Assembly: GCA_014634225.1 (NCBI GenBank)
Contig: BLFN01000803.1
Location: 2,335,269-2,360,708, forward strand
Length of the DNA: 25,440 bases
Source: Acropora yongei
Lineage: Eukaryota > Cnidaria > Anthozoa > Scleractinia > Acroporidae
Reading direction: 5' to 3'
Numbering within the stretch: the first letter of the stretch is position 1; each line of letters begins with the position of its first letter. The notes under the pieces are model-generated. The model searched no databases, had not been told where the DNA came from, and worked only from the letters and a program-made list of their open reading frames with translations. Below are positions 9,301 through 17,336 of the stretch, in pieces. A program made the translations under genes and the position numbers.

Positions 9301-10699
9301 CACTCTCCACTTCGATAAGACTGCTGGTTTATTACAAGATGTTGCATTCAAAATCGTCAAGCACTTAAACAGTTTCTCTTCAAGCCTCATCAAAATGGCC
9401 GTTATAATAAAAGATGCAGTCGAAACAAGTGCATAACCCACAAGGATTGTAAGGTAGAGCTTTGAGATGATTTTAAATGATGAATTGATGGGGATGCTAA
9501 AAAGAACTGCTCCACAAAACGCTGAAAATATTTGAAGTATCCCCCATCTAGCAATGCAGCTGCCGACTCTGTGTTCAACTGATCTCATGTGGCTTAGACG
9601 CCGCCATTCTCTTAAAATAACGACCAGATCCGCTGATACCTTTCCCAGCAATAGAAATGGAATAAAATAGGCAATTGGATAAAGTGAGACATGTGCCATG
9701 GAAAGCAACCCTACAGCACTTACTAAAGGAATTACGAAAGAAGAGAACAGTAGTAGAGGTGCTTCGACCGAAGCAGCAACAGAACCGAACAGAAGAGGAA
9801 TAAGGATCATAGAAGCTATTGTGACAGCTGACAGGAACAAGGGCATTAACTTTGGTGTTAGAATGCTTAGTATAGCGTTCGTTGTCGCTGATCCGGTCCT
9901 AAAAGAGAGCGAAGAAAACCTTAGTCGTTGATTTAAAGCTGAGACCTCCTTTTCAAACTGTTTCTCAAAGAGGAAAACCTCTCGGTCCTCGTCGTTGGCT
10001 GAATTTCTAATAAAGTAAGTGAAGAGAATGGCGTCTGCCCGGGAGGTTGGTGGATCTGTTGAGTAGACTATTTGAAAATTACTAAACATCTCATGGAAAG
10101 AAGAATTGAATGTCTGACCAGTGGAAAGTGTGAACTTCGAAGTAATCCGTTCATGAGCCAGAATTGAAGACAAGTTGGTCAAATACTCAAAATTAGCACC
10201 AGCAAACTCCAATGGGTTGCTGATGACACATTGCCTCTCCTTGGAAGTTTTGTTCATGGGAACGTCTCTGAAACATAATTCCTTGAAATCAGAGATGTTT
10301 ACAACAGTTTGATGTACCGCAAGAGCTTCTTTTAAACAATCCTCGCTGAGGACGTTTGGACCCATTTTAGGGGAAAAAATGATCTGTTCACGGCGTGCGT
10401 CAAGAAGGGGAAAAGCTCTAGAAGCATCGAAAAGGTCCTTCCTTGATTGGCTGTCACGTTGAATGAAATAGCTACTAGATAATTGAACTGCATTGAAACC
10501 AAGAAAACCTAGGCAGCCTGCGAATGTAAAAGTCACCCAAACCAGCAGGACAAGAATCCATCTGCGTGATATAGAAGAGCCCAATTTCTCACAAGCTTTT
10601 TCGTAAGCCAGAAGGATCCGGTAGGAGATCAATCGCCCACTTGTCAAAGCACCGCAGCTAGGGCGACTTCTTGAATGTGTCGCTAGAACATTGTAAGAC
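37..10699 (-). CDS. RND/Patched-like transporter fused to reducing type I polyketide synthase (5 exons, 3' partial, 5' start unresolved)
   Basis: Spliced gene, join of complement 5005-10699, 4302-4458, 1442-3846, 876-1041 and 37-315; every junction is GT-AG and keeps frame (intron phases 0, 1, 0, 1). Domain order is 12-TM RND/Patched-like region with SSD-like block, KS, AT, DH, pseudo-KR, ER, KR; ACP and release domain must lie left of base 1. No C-methyltransferase fits between DH and pseudo-KR. From the families, KS condenses malonyl-type units, AT loads them, and KR and DH reduce and dehydrate them; the ER looks dead. The membrane part would anchor the enzyme with its synthase in the cytosol, and could take over a hydrophobic product. 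That coupling is inference. The KR sequence around its LRD motif resembles animal FAS, which places the synthase near animal FAS-like PKSs. The true start codon is not seen: the long exon has no in-frame ATG before the first TM helix. Confidence 0.93.
876..1041 (-). CDS. Small exon encoding the middle of the ketoreductase domain
   Basis: 166 nt with no stop, between acceptor ttcttcctttag (AG at 1043-1042) and donor AAAG|GTAATG (876/875). It enters in phase 0 and leaves in phase 1. The peptide begins VDISSEEKM and contains TVAGIVHTAMVLRDQSL and GPKVKG. This is exactly the missing KR middle: the Asp after the NADPH beta-strands, the H(A/T)A region with an LxD motif, and the catalytic Lys in PKVKG. 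The exon is too short to stand out as an ORF and was found by following the frame from both neighbours. The FAS-like wording AMVLRD supports kinship with animal fatty acid synthase. Confidence 0.88.
1442..3846 (-). CDS. Exon encoding second DH half, pseudo-KR, ER and start of KR
   Basis: 2,405 nt from acceptor ctcgctgacag (AG at 3848-3847) to donor CAG|GTAGGA (1442/1441). It enters in phase 1 and leaves in phase 0, giving 802 codons. Numbering from the ATG at 3811: DH second half ~1-143; pseudo-KR structural region ~154-385, starting YEVEWKEE and containing IVNLWPLE and VWGLKR; ER (MDR fold) ~398-655; KR nucleotide-binding start at 733-744 (TYLVAGGTRGFG). The ATG at 3811 is internal and not a start, since 12 codons precede it after splicing. 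A second possible donor (GTAAGC) lies 10 bases downstream of the one chosen, but using it would break the frame into the KR exon at 1041. Confidence 0.9.
1847..2620 (-). other. Domain: enoyl reductase (ER), MDR fold, probably inactive
   Basis: Residues ~398-655 of the numbering from 3811. MDR/ER landmarks are visible: GDQVCGV (455-461), the region FLKPSSLTLEHASYIPACLA before the nucleotide fold, SYALETAA, and a Rossmann strand LLILQ. Where active ERs have a glycine-rich AGGVGQAA-type loop, this protein reads AESHPGPAAVA (520-530), which lacks the GxGxxG spacing. NADPH binding is therefore probably lost, as in other reducing synthases with a silent ER. If so, double bonds left by DH would stay unless another enzyme reduces them. 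Confidence 0.75.
4302..4458 (-). CDS. Small exon encoding the middle of the dehydratase domain
   Basis: 157 nt between acceptor taattaaag (AG at 4460-4459) and donor GGAG|GTAAGA (4302/4301). It enters in phase 0, leaves in phase 1 and has no in-frame stop. The translation, beginning VRRLRLRIQKA and ending RKKEEPEYG, supplies the strand and loop region between the two hot-dog folds of DH. It joins smoothly with the LPETQ end of the previous exon and with the next exon's sequence leading to YGPNF. No other frame or order gives a continuous DH. Confidence 0.85.
5005..5262 (-). other. Domain: dehydratase (DH), N-terminal hot-dog half
   Basis: Residues ~1796-1881, completed by exon 4302-4458 and the first ~145 residues of exon 1442-3846. 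The catalytic His is in LEDHAIVQGG (H1832), followed by PAAAYLEMAL. The partner catalytic Asp is in the second half, in HPSVLDACLQ near 3620, with the KYGFNYGPNF motif near 3750. DH removes water from the beta-hydroxyacyl intermediate made by KR. The spacing from His to Gly and Pro is one residue longer than the usual HxxxGxxxxP. Both catalytic residues are kept, so activity is likely but not certain. Confidence 0.88.
5005..10699 (-). CDS. Exon encoding the whole transporter region, KS, AT and first part of DH
   Basis: About 5.7 kb open without a stop. Residue numbers here count from the TTG at 10647, which is a convenient origin and not a proposed start. The right border is placed at a pyrimidine-rich acceptor (tttttttcccgataaacag, AG at 10701-10700); an in-frame TGA lies just upstream, so the coding sequence must enter by splicing. 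The left border is the donor CAG|GTAAAC at 5005/5004; reading through it hits a stop after six codons, while splicing to 4458 continues the DH domain in frame (phase 0). One exon carrying 12 TM helices, KS and AT is unusual, since animal Patched-family and FAS genes are normally cut into many exons. Confidence 0.92.
5488..6414 (-). other. Domain: acyltransferase (AT), predicted malonyl-CoA selective
   Basis: Residues ~1412-1720. Seen: the FGGQGSQ motif (1416-1422), nucleophile S1505 in GHSLGE, R1530 at the carboxylate-binding position, and AFHSPHM at 1610-1616 with H1612 as catalytic His. In modular PKSs an AFH-type motif marks malonyl-CoA and a YASH-type motif methylmalonyl-CoA, so malonyl-CoA is the predicted extender. 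That rule was built on bacterial enzymes and is less certain in animal ones. The post-AT linker ends LPNYPWMKSSFWYRE, typical before a DH domain. Confidence 0.93.
6742..8037 (-). other. Domain: beta-ketoacyl synthase (KS)
   Basis: Residues ~871-1302, opening with DVSIVGMGCRFPGA, the usual start of type I KS domains. The catalytic triad is complete: C1046 in DTACSSS, H1182 in EAHGTGT and H1223 in KSNLNHTE. The C-terminal signature NSFGYGGSN is also present. The domain performs decarboxylative Claisen condensation on ACP-bound extender units. Only about 40 residues separate it from the last TM helix, so it would sit just under the membrane on the cytosolic face. Length and motif spacing are ordinary for an active KS. 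Confidence 0.96.
8158..10647 (-). other. Domain: 12-TM RND/Patched (PTCHD-like) region with sterol-sensing-domain-like block
   Basis: Residues ~1-830. Hydrophobic segments fall at ~30-50, 268-288, 294-316, 320-344, 366-386, 391-418, 479-499, 678-700, 703-720, 726-748, 772-792 and 797-826. This is the RND pattern of 1+5 then 1+5 helices, with two large non-cytosolic loops (~51-266 and ~500-676) that carry cysteines and several N-glycosylation sequons (NIS 117, NKT 132, NLS 158, NSS 181, NVS 585, NHS 631). TM2-6 corresponds to a sterol-sensing domain. The TM4 region ends GKVSADLVVILREWRR, matching the Patched-family pattern of Gly, acidic residues, then Trp-Arg-Arg. Patched, NPC1, Dispatched and bacterial MmpL relatives move sterols or lipids using a cation gradient. 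Both coupling motifs are altered here (A339-D340 in TM4, N743 in TM10), so transport may be uncoupled, or the unit may be a lipid sensor or anchor. Confidence 0.9.
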
Positions 10700-10772
10700 C
10701 TGTTTATCGGGAAAAAAATTATTCAAGTTTAATGATAGAATGCTTGAGTGACGAAGCAATGTTACAAGCCAC

Positions 10773-10858
10773 CTTTGCACGCACTCATGCCTGATCGAAA
10801 CTAAGCTTACTTCCTTGGCAACTGCAACAATTGTTTTAGGGGGAGCCAAATGTCGCAT
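10773..10858 (-). CDS. Candidate 5' coding exon of the fusion gene (speculative)
   Basis: An ATG at 10858 opens a frame of 28 codons plus two bases (MRHLAPPKTIVAVAKE...) ending at a possible donor CAAAG|GTGGCT (10773/10772). Splicing to 10699 matches in phase (2) over a 73-nt intron. The donor is weak and the intron short; a better donor, GGAA|GTAAGC, lies inside the exon but gives the wrong phase. A TATAAA-like string sits directly upstream near 10868. The real start may equally be in a distant 5' exon. Only transcript data can decide. Confidence 0.2.
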
Positions 10859-10859
10859 T

Positions 10860-12480
10860 CCTTTTTTTATATCCTGTGTTATCCAACAAATGACACAACA
10901 GTCATCCTGCTATTTATAAATAACATGTTAATGGCCTTGCGATCTAGAAGTCGTATTGAGCATTTAGTAAGTACCATCTTTGCAATTTGAGGATAACCGC
11001 TGTTTACGTTGCACAAAATGCATCTTTTTTATACATATTAAATCGAATATTTCTTATATTTACTGCCAGCGAATGAAACATATGATGCAGGCTTCAATCA
11101 TGTGAATCTTGGTTTTGACGTATCGACTCGAAAAGGGTATCAGTGATAGGGATTGACGCTCATAAAAAAGATCACTATCAAGGGTTCGTCACAGACTTAC
11201 CTTAAAATCTATGATTAGAGTCACCCATTTTTATTTAGTATTATTCTTTATTTAATGTTCTTGGATGGGATTTTCATTTCTTGTTGCTTTCTTATCTACG
11301 CTTAACCATAGAATACTTGCTCATTTTGCTGTTGCGTGGTACATTTTATCGTCCCGTTTGCTTCTTAGAGGAACGAAACCAACTCCAGATGTTTCCGGGG
11401 AGGTTGCTTAAACTACAGATTAGAGTGATGGTATAAACACATACAGGAGCGTAGATGCTTGTGGCAAATTCCGCGATCTTTTCCAATTAAGGAAATCAAG
11501 GCATTCATTTCAAGTTTGAGGCTTAAATAAGACTTTCGAGGTGTATAAATATATTGGAACATGTTTGGCGTTGTGTGGTGTTTCTAAATTTATTTCTGCA
11601 ATTTTTTTTGCATACTGTTGAAGAAAACTCAGTCCGCAACTTTTTTGGAGTTACATGTACAGCCGGGTTACTGACTTACCTTGATAACGGAGCTTCTTCA
11701 CAATTGTCACGTGTCTCCAACGTTTCCATTTTGATTCAGCTTAGTGTATTTTCATCCTTTGAATTTAAGGAATCAAAATCATAGAAAAAGAGGAATGATT
11801 GATTGGGTGCAAGTTAGTCAAAAATATAAATTTCGACGAACGAAACTGTAACACTCAATTTGTATAGCGCTTTTTATATCAAATTTTCAAAGGCGCATTA
11901 CAATGTAAAACGAAAATACAATTAAGAACCATGTAAAAATTATCAATAAAATTAATAAAAGAAAGAAATGAAAAATTGATCAAATAGTATAATAACAAAC
12001 ATAATAGATAAAAATCTAGGTGTAACTAACTGTAATGTGCCTTTTTGAATAAAAACGTCTTAAAGTGTTCGTGAAAAACATGTAAACTTTGGGTCATTCT
12101 TGTTGTCAATGAACGTTTATGCCCTCTGGATCAAGTTTGTGTTTCAAAAGAATCAAGTTTACATCGATAGAACCAAGTTGTAGTAAATCCTTGTGAGCTT
12201 CGTCGTACACGGTACTTCATTTCATCGATCCGTAAGACACGAGAATTTCAGTTCTTTGCTCCATGCAGCTTAATCATAAAATTGTCAATCATTTGTAACA
12301 AGAGAAAAAGTGAAAGGCTTGTCAAAAGTGTATTGTAGGGAGCGTTCACATATCAAGAAGAAGTGATTAAGTTAAGAATATTAGCTGGCAGACTGAATGT
12401 TTGTCTCGTCCCAACATTGGAGAACACAAAAAGTCACTAAGGCATCACGGTTTTCAAGATACAGTGCTTCTTTTGAATCT
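10860..12480. other. No gene seen: 5' flank of the fusion gene
   Basis: AT-rich, stops in all frames, no coding exon I can support. Near 11865-11905 there is a short inverted pair (GCGC...GGCGC around tttttatatcaaattttcaaag), probably part of an unidentified repeat. The promoter of the fusion gene may be here, but no convincing core promoter is visible. Confidence 0.5.
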
Positions 12481-12535
12481 TATCTACCATGATGCGAAAG
12501 GCAGGAAAAAAGAGAAAAAACAAATTAATCAAGGA

Positions 12536-12605
12536 CTCTTCTATTAGTAGTCCAAATGAAAGTTTCAAACAAAAATTGCCGAAGTGGAGGAGCAGAGCAG
12601 TCACG
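12536..12605 (+). repeat. Fragment of the ~735-bp TIR repeat
   Basis: Matches the inner part of the repeat seen at 17425-17470: both contain GAAAGTTTCAAACAAAAATTG followed by a diverged stretch. Only this segment is recognisable. Confidence 0.5.
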
Positions 12606-12718
12606 AAATACTCTTCGCGGGGACGTATCTGTGGTGTTCACGCCCTCGACTCACATTTAAGAAAAAGTTTCACTGGTAGCTTGATGACCCCCATTCATTA
12701 AGAAACGCAATGAAATGC

Positions 12719-12795
12719 AAAAAAAAAAAAACAGAAAAAAAAAAGAAAGAAAAAACAAGAAAACAACGCAAACTGAAAACAAAACAAAAAAGGGA
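12719..12795. repeat. A-rich low-complexity stretch
   Basis: Long A runs separated by single G or C bases. No coding value; the frames open across it are a composition artefact. Confidence 0.85.
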
Positions 12796-12837
12796 AATAT
12801 TAATTGCTTGTGTGCTGTGGGGTGTGACATAATAAAA

Positions 12838-13297
12838 ACCATCACACCACCATCAACCACGCACTGTACTCGTGCAAAGGCAGTGAATCTCGCCCTAATT
12901 AGGATTTTGATAGCACTTGCATAACGGTAAAACTATCGGATTCTTGTGGTGGTTTAAATGAAAACAAACAATTGCGCACGTGCACTGGCAAGCCGAGCAC
13001 AGATGTCGCGACCCATTGTTTCTCGGTTATCATTGTTTCTCGGAAATTGGATGAAACCGATAGTTCCAACAGTTTGAGTTACAACGACATTTTTGGCCAG
13101 TTTCCCAAGGCCATTTAATTGTTTTCTTTATTTGAACACTATTTTTCAGCGTTGGGAGGCTATTGACATTGTGGCATTAATAGGCCAATTTCGATATTTT
13201 AAAATTCATCTGTAAACAATAGACCTCAGCACGAGGCTCTGGGGAATAAAATACAGTGTTTGTGGGATTTATTCCCCGGAGCCTCGTGCTGAAGTCC

Positions 13298-13328
<31 letters not shown>

Positions 13329-13729
13329 ATTGGTCTATTTGCAACAAGAATTAAGATTTTTTTCAGTGTTTTTTTGCCCTAGTATTATTGCCTTTAAGTT
13401 ATGGAGGTTAATTTTTCTCGCTAGGAACAATGAGACAATCGATAAATTTTGGGCGATAGATGGCCTTGAAGGCACTGGTCTTTGTAGTTTACAGTCAACT
13501 CCCTTCGAAATGATCACTAAAACTACGGACAAGGAAATTCGTTGTTTAGACATTGAAGTTTCGCGGGATGGAGGAGTTTATCGAAGTGGTCTCGCTTATC
13601 GATTATCGCAAACAAAGGACTTTAAAAAAATGAATATTTGATGCATCATTTTCTGGTTTTGCTACATGTTGTCGTTGCTTGTCTCTATTGTTAATTGCGT
13701 CATTTATGATGGTGTGACTGGTGTTAGGT
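12838..13729 (+). mobile_element. Non-autonomous DNA-transposon-like repeat, copy A
   Basis: Starts CATCACACCACCATCAAC and ends ...GATGGTGTGACTGGTG. Its two ends form an imperfect inverted repeat of about 24 bp. Excluding a 157-bp nested palindrome (13181-13337) it is ~735 bp. Homology to the copy at 17337-20089 is clear over many blocks, for example TTTCTTTATTTGAAC, GGATGAAACCG, GAAGGCACTGGTCTTT and CGGGA(T/C)GGAGGA. No transposase frame is present. Superfamily unknown. Confidence 0.65.
13181..13337. mobile_element. 157-bp palindromic element nested in copy A
   Basis: Two ~70-nt arms are nearly perfect reverse complements, outer sequence TAGGCCAATTTCGATATTTT versus TAGACCAATTTCGATATTTT, around a short loop. 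The paralogous repeat at 17645-17665 runs GGCATTAATTTGCGAC straight through, showing the empty site. The flanks read TA on both sides, consistent with a TA target duplication. Confidence 0.85.
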
Positions 13730-13792
13730 ACTAAAAAAAGAAACGCAGTAAATTGCAAATGAAAATAAACTTTGTTACGCCTTTGTGATAAA

Positions 13793-14605
13793 AGTCATCA
13801 CATTACCAATCATGCGCTGAACACGTGCAAGGGCAGTGAGTCTCGGCTTGATTAGAATCTTCATGGGACTTCCTTAATGGTATCGAATTCTAGTAGTAGC
13901 CTGAAGGCTTTTTCCATGCAAGCAAAAAATTCCGGAATTTCCGGTCCGAAGTCGAACGGAACAATAGGGTTCCGGAAAAAGTTTTAGGATTGCGGTTTGA
14001 GTTCATCCTCTTTGATGGAATTTCCGGAATTAACGAAATTTTTCTTTTCCATCCGCGGCAAATGGCGGATTCAGTTCTCCATAAATCGCGGATCACGTGG
14101 CTGAACAAGTTGAAAAAACATAACGGTGGACGATACGCAATCAGAGCAGCAATGTTTAGCTTGGGGGGGGGAGGGGAAGGGTTGTGCTAAGATTTTAGTC
14201 TTTTCCTATATAATCAGTGCAATTTGTTTTCTTCAACTGGCAAAGGTATGCCACAGCTCCTGCTTTTATCGTGCTCGAAATACACCTCGACATTCGCCGG
14301 TAGTTCTGTTCCCTCTACACCAGTTCAACTTCGATCACGTATATTATTACTACTGTTAACGTTATTCTTCACACAGCTTGGAAAACACAATCACACCATA
14401 TCCTGTAATCCAGAAAAACACGGAGCACATGACCTCGAATTTCTAGGAAGAGATCGGAGTGAGATCTAGGAAGAGATCATTCAACATTCGAAAATTCCGG
14501 AAATTTGAATCAGTGACTTTTGTTGGATGGAAAGCGTCCGAAATGAAAGGTTCAAACAACAATTGCTTACTTGCAATGGGAAGTCAAGCACAAATTGAGT
14601 CGTAA
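13793..14605 (+). mobile_element. TIR repeat, copy C, interrupted and 3'-truncated
   Basis: Opens CATCACATTACCAATCATGCG and runs to about 13900 in parallel with copies A and B. It resumes at about 14531 with GTCCGAAATGAAAGGTTCAAAC, matching 17433 onward, and fades by 14605. The ~630 bp between are foreign to the repeat. Together with copy A it gives a head-to-tail pair. Confidence 0.55.
13901..14530. mobile_element. ~630-bp insertion inside copy C
   Basis: Defined by comparison with copies A and B, which lack it. The ends carry short imperfect inverted repeats (GCTTTTTCCATGCAAGCAAAA against the reverse complement GCTTTCCATCCAACAAAA) and ATTCCGGAATTT palindromes near both ends. A poly-G tract (G9) lies at ~14163. 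No coding frame of interest. Confidence 0.45.
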
Positions 14606-15436
14606 TGTATAATGTCTCAATCGTGTATGGGCAAAAATGTTGGAAATTCAACTTTCGTAAAAACTGAAATCCGTTAACCAAATGCGTTACTCTGACGAAA
14701 AATCAATAGTTACATTTCCTATTTTAAAAATTAATATAATGAAATCTCGTGTTTTCATACCTTGATCATAATCCCTGAGAATGAAAAGCAATCAGTGTCT
14801 ATACATCTTCCTCTTATGAATGCCCACAGTAGTCTTATAAGTAAGTTAAAAATCTGAAGCAAAAAAGGAATAACAAAAGTTAATAAAGCGAATTCATGAT
14901 TTGATGAACACGGGAACAATGGCCTGTTTTAGAATAAGAATAGGCCGACTTTCTAAAGCACGCACAAATGGAAAGCTGAAAATAGAGAGAAAGTTGGAGC
15001 CGGTTCGCTCCTTGAGACTCCTCTCTCTATCAAACTAACATAATATCGCATAAGTAAAAAAATCTTCAAGCAATCGGTATTGAAATACTCTCTTCCGTAA
15101 ATTTAGTAGCAACATCGTTAACAACAATGATAACAACACCCTTTTGCTTCAGTTATAATTACAGATAGTAAATATTTGAAAATTCTTAGGTAGAGACGGC
15201 TCCCAGAAATAACTAGCACTGAGTTAAAAATACCTAGTCGTCAATTTCCATCTGATATCAGTTCAGGTGGGGGAAACATAAGCATACACACGCAACATCA
15301 ATACCGTACCAATCTACGCTGTTTAAACCCACTGCCAAAGATTGTCATCGTTTAGGTCACGTTATTTTGTCTCATCTTTACACCTTTTCCCCAACTTTTT
15401 CCCGGTTACTTATTGTAAGTTTTAACTTTGTCCAAA
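14606..15436. other. No gene or clear repeat seen
   Basis: AT-rich intergenic sequence with stops in all frames. Nothing I can support. Confidence 0.5.
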
Positions 15437-15940
15437 ATGTCATCTAAGAGAGGTGAACAAAAACAATCAAGTGATTCGTCAGAAGAACACCTCGAGTCAC
15501 TGGTTAACGACGTTAACTTACCTACCGGTGGGAAAATATAAAAGTTATTGAAGACATTTAAACTTAGAAAGTTGAAGTGAAAGTTAATGAAATCGCATTA
15601 GAGAACATCGCAAATCATTTCCCGACGCTGAATCAAACTGACTATGAAATATTCAAGGACGACCTCTAGACATTAGTTGTAAACAAAAAACTATATTCAA
15701 ACCCACGTTAAGCAGATCGGAGCAAGTGTATGAACGCCTGCTATCACTGCAGTTGCTATTATTCATAACATGCCGGAATCAACTGGCGAAGATTACTCAC
15801 TGTAAATTCGAGATATCAGTAGCACAGCCCATCGTATTGGTCTAGGGAACACTGGCAAGCCAAGATCGATAATTTGTAAATTCAAATATCGCCCAGAGGG
15901 GAATAATAAGGTCGTGGGCACAATGTCAAAAGAAACATGA
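15437..15940 (+). pseudogene. Decayed non-LTR retrotransposon ORF1-like fragment
   Basis: A plus-strand protein trace spread over frames. It begins with an ATG frame of 34 codons (MSSKRGEQKQSSDSSEEHLE...) and continues in another frame with VNEIALENIANHFPTLNQ and TDYEIFKDDL then a stop. It ends at 15809-15937 with a block containing RDISSTAHRIG and GKPRSIICKF. The D-I-x-x-A-H-R-I-G ... K-P-R-x-I-I-x-K-F pattern is typical of L1/Tx1-type ORF1 proteins. Several stops and frame changes show it is dead. No reverse transcriptase follows. Confidence 0.6.
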
Positions 15941-16355
15941 CCTTCACTTCATGATGAAGGATAGAGAGCAAACGAAAGTTTGAGTTGTCATGAAGGAGGC
16001 ATTCTGAAACGGAAAAAAGCCGAGATACCATCGTGGAAAACTGTTCATATAGGGAAATCTGCATCAAAATATTCACTGGTACAAATCTCATGGGCAGGTC
16101 GAGTTAACAACCAATTTATGCGTGTTTCAAGTAATACATCAAACACAAGGAAGAGTGTTTTATCGTATATCCAAACACTAAGACGTCACGGGGTTGAAAA
16201 AGTGAGGCGCAGCCGAGTTTTTTAACCAACTTCTTTAAAGCATAAATAATTCGTAGAGAAAATATAAGCAAAAGTTCACTGAATTTTATGATAATTAGGA
16301 TCACATATTTCCAACCTCCTTCACGGTAGTGATTTCCTTTGTTTTCTCGTCATGA

Positions 16356-16929
16356 ATTATTGATGAATTTGAGAAAAGATCATCTGCGAACTGTTCACTG
16401 ATAAATAACGAAAACGATACAGACCCCATCGATCTAGATTTCTATGCGTTAATGGTCAAGAGATATTTACAATACATGAGTTAGTGAACCTTCCAATGCA
16501 GTAAAACCGCATCTCAAGTACTTTGACGTGCTATGTCCTCTTTTGGACTCAATTCCTTCCAATCTTCATTTGACTGCTTGTTCACAAACATGTGACACGC
16601 CCAAACTCGACCCAGAAAGCATAAAATTCCAGGTTACATTATTATCATTGCTAATCAAATTTTATAAGCTGGAGTTGGGGTTGCTTTATAATCAGTAAAG
16701 TCAAATTTTATCGCGTAAGGGAGGATCTAAAAATTGATGGCAGTGAGAAAAGTTAGGTGTGGAAACACAAAATCTGCCAACAGGCGTTATTTCAAATCCA
16801 CCCAATAGATCCCACTAAGCATTTGTTGATGAACTGGAGCAAGTCCTGCATGCTATCTATTTTCCTCACCGAGCCGAAGTCTCTGATCCTGGGAAAGTCT
16901 ATCCAGAAATTGTTGTAGGTAACTCCTAG
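16356..16929 (+). pseudogene. Unrecognised decayed coding-like stretch
   Basis: Three open blocks with protein-like composition: 16356-16484 (contains NENDTDPIDLDFYALMVKRY), 16492-16698 (contains PHLKYFDVLCPLLDSIPS and CDTPKLDPESIKFQ) and 16819-16929 (contains FVDELEQVLHAIYFPHRAEV). Blocks end in stops and change frame. I do not recognise the protein. It may be a transposon remnant or a dead host gene fragment; a chance open stretch cannot be ruled out. Confidence 0.3.
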
Positions 16930-17336
16930 AATGATATTCCTCACCTATGTGTGGTAACCAACGAAAAAGCGTTTTAAAAGAGCACTCAACTCGTATTATC
17001 TCTCTCAGTACTGATTTAATGTCTTACAGATCTTTTTAGCCAATTAGTTGTAATCTGTATTTTGCTTCCTTGTTCCCTCTCTCAAGTTTAGGTTTTCTTA
17101 TTATCTTAAAAAAGATGTTATTTTTTCCAGGGGTGTATCATTAGCCAACTACATTATGCCTTTCTTCTCTTAGTAACGAATTGTAACTATACTGTTCCCA
17201 ATTAATACTCTGTACCTTTTTCCAGTACAAGTGCCTCTCCTTAACACGATGTTCAGCTTTCTCTTCTGCCGCTAATCATGATAGAGATGATTGAGCTTTA
17301 TATTCCTTTGGCGCATTAAGATCACGTAGAAAAATG
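16930..17336. other. No gene seen between repeats
   Basis: AT-rich, no coherent coding frame, no repeat identified. Confidence 0.5.

Noticed and set aside
10645..10647. TTG as the start codon of the long exon
   Set aside because: Animal nuclear genes rarely start at TTG, and the frame stays open upstream to a good splice acceptor at 10701-10700.
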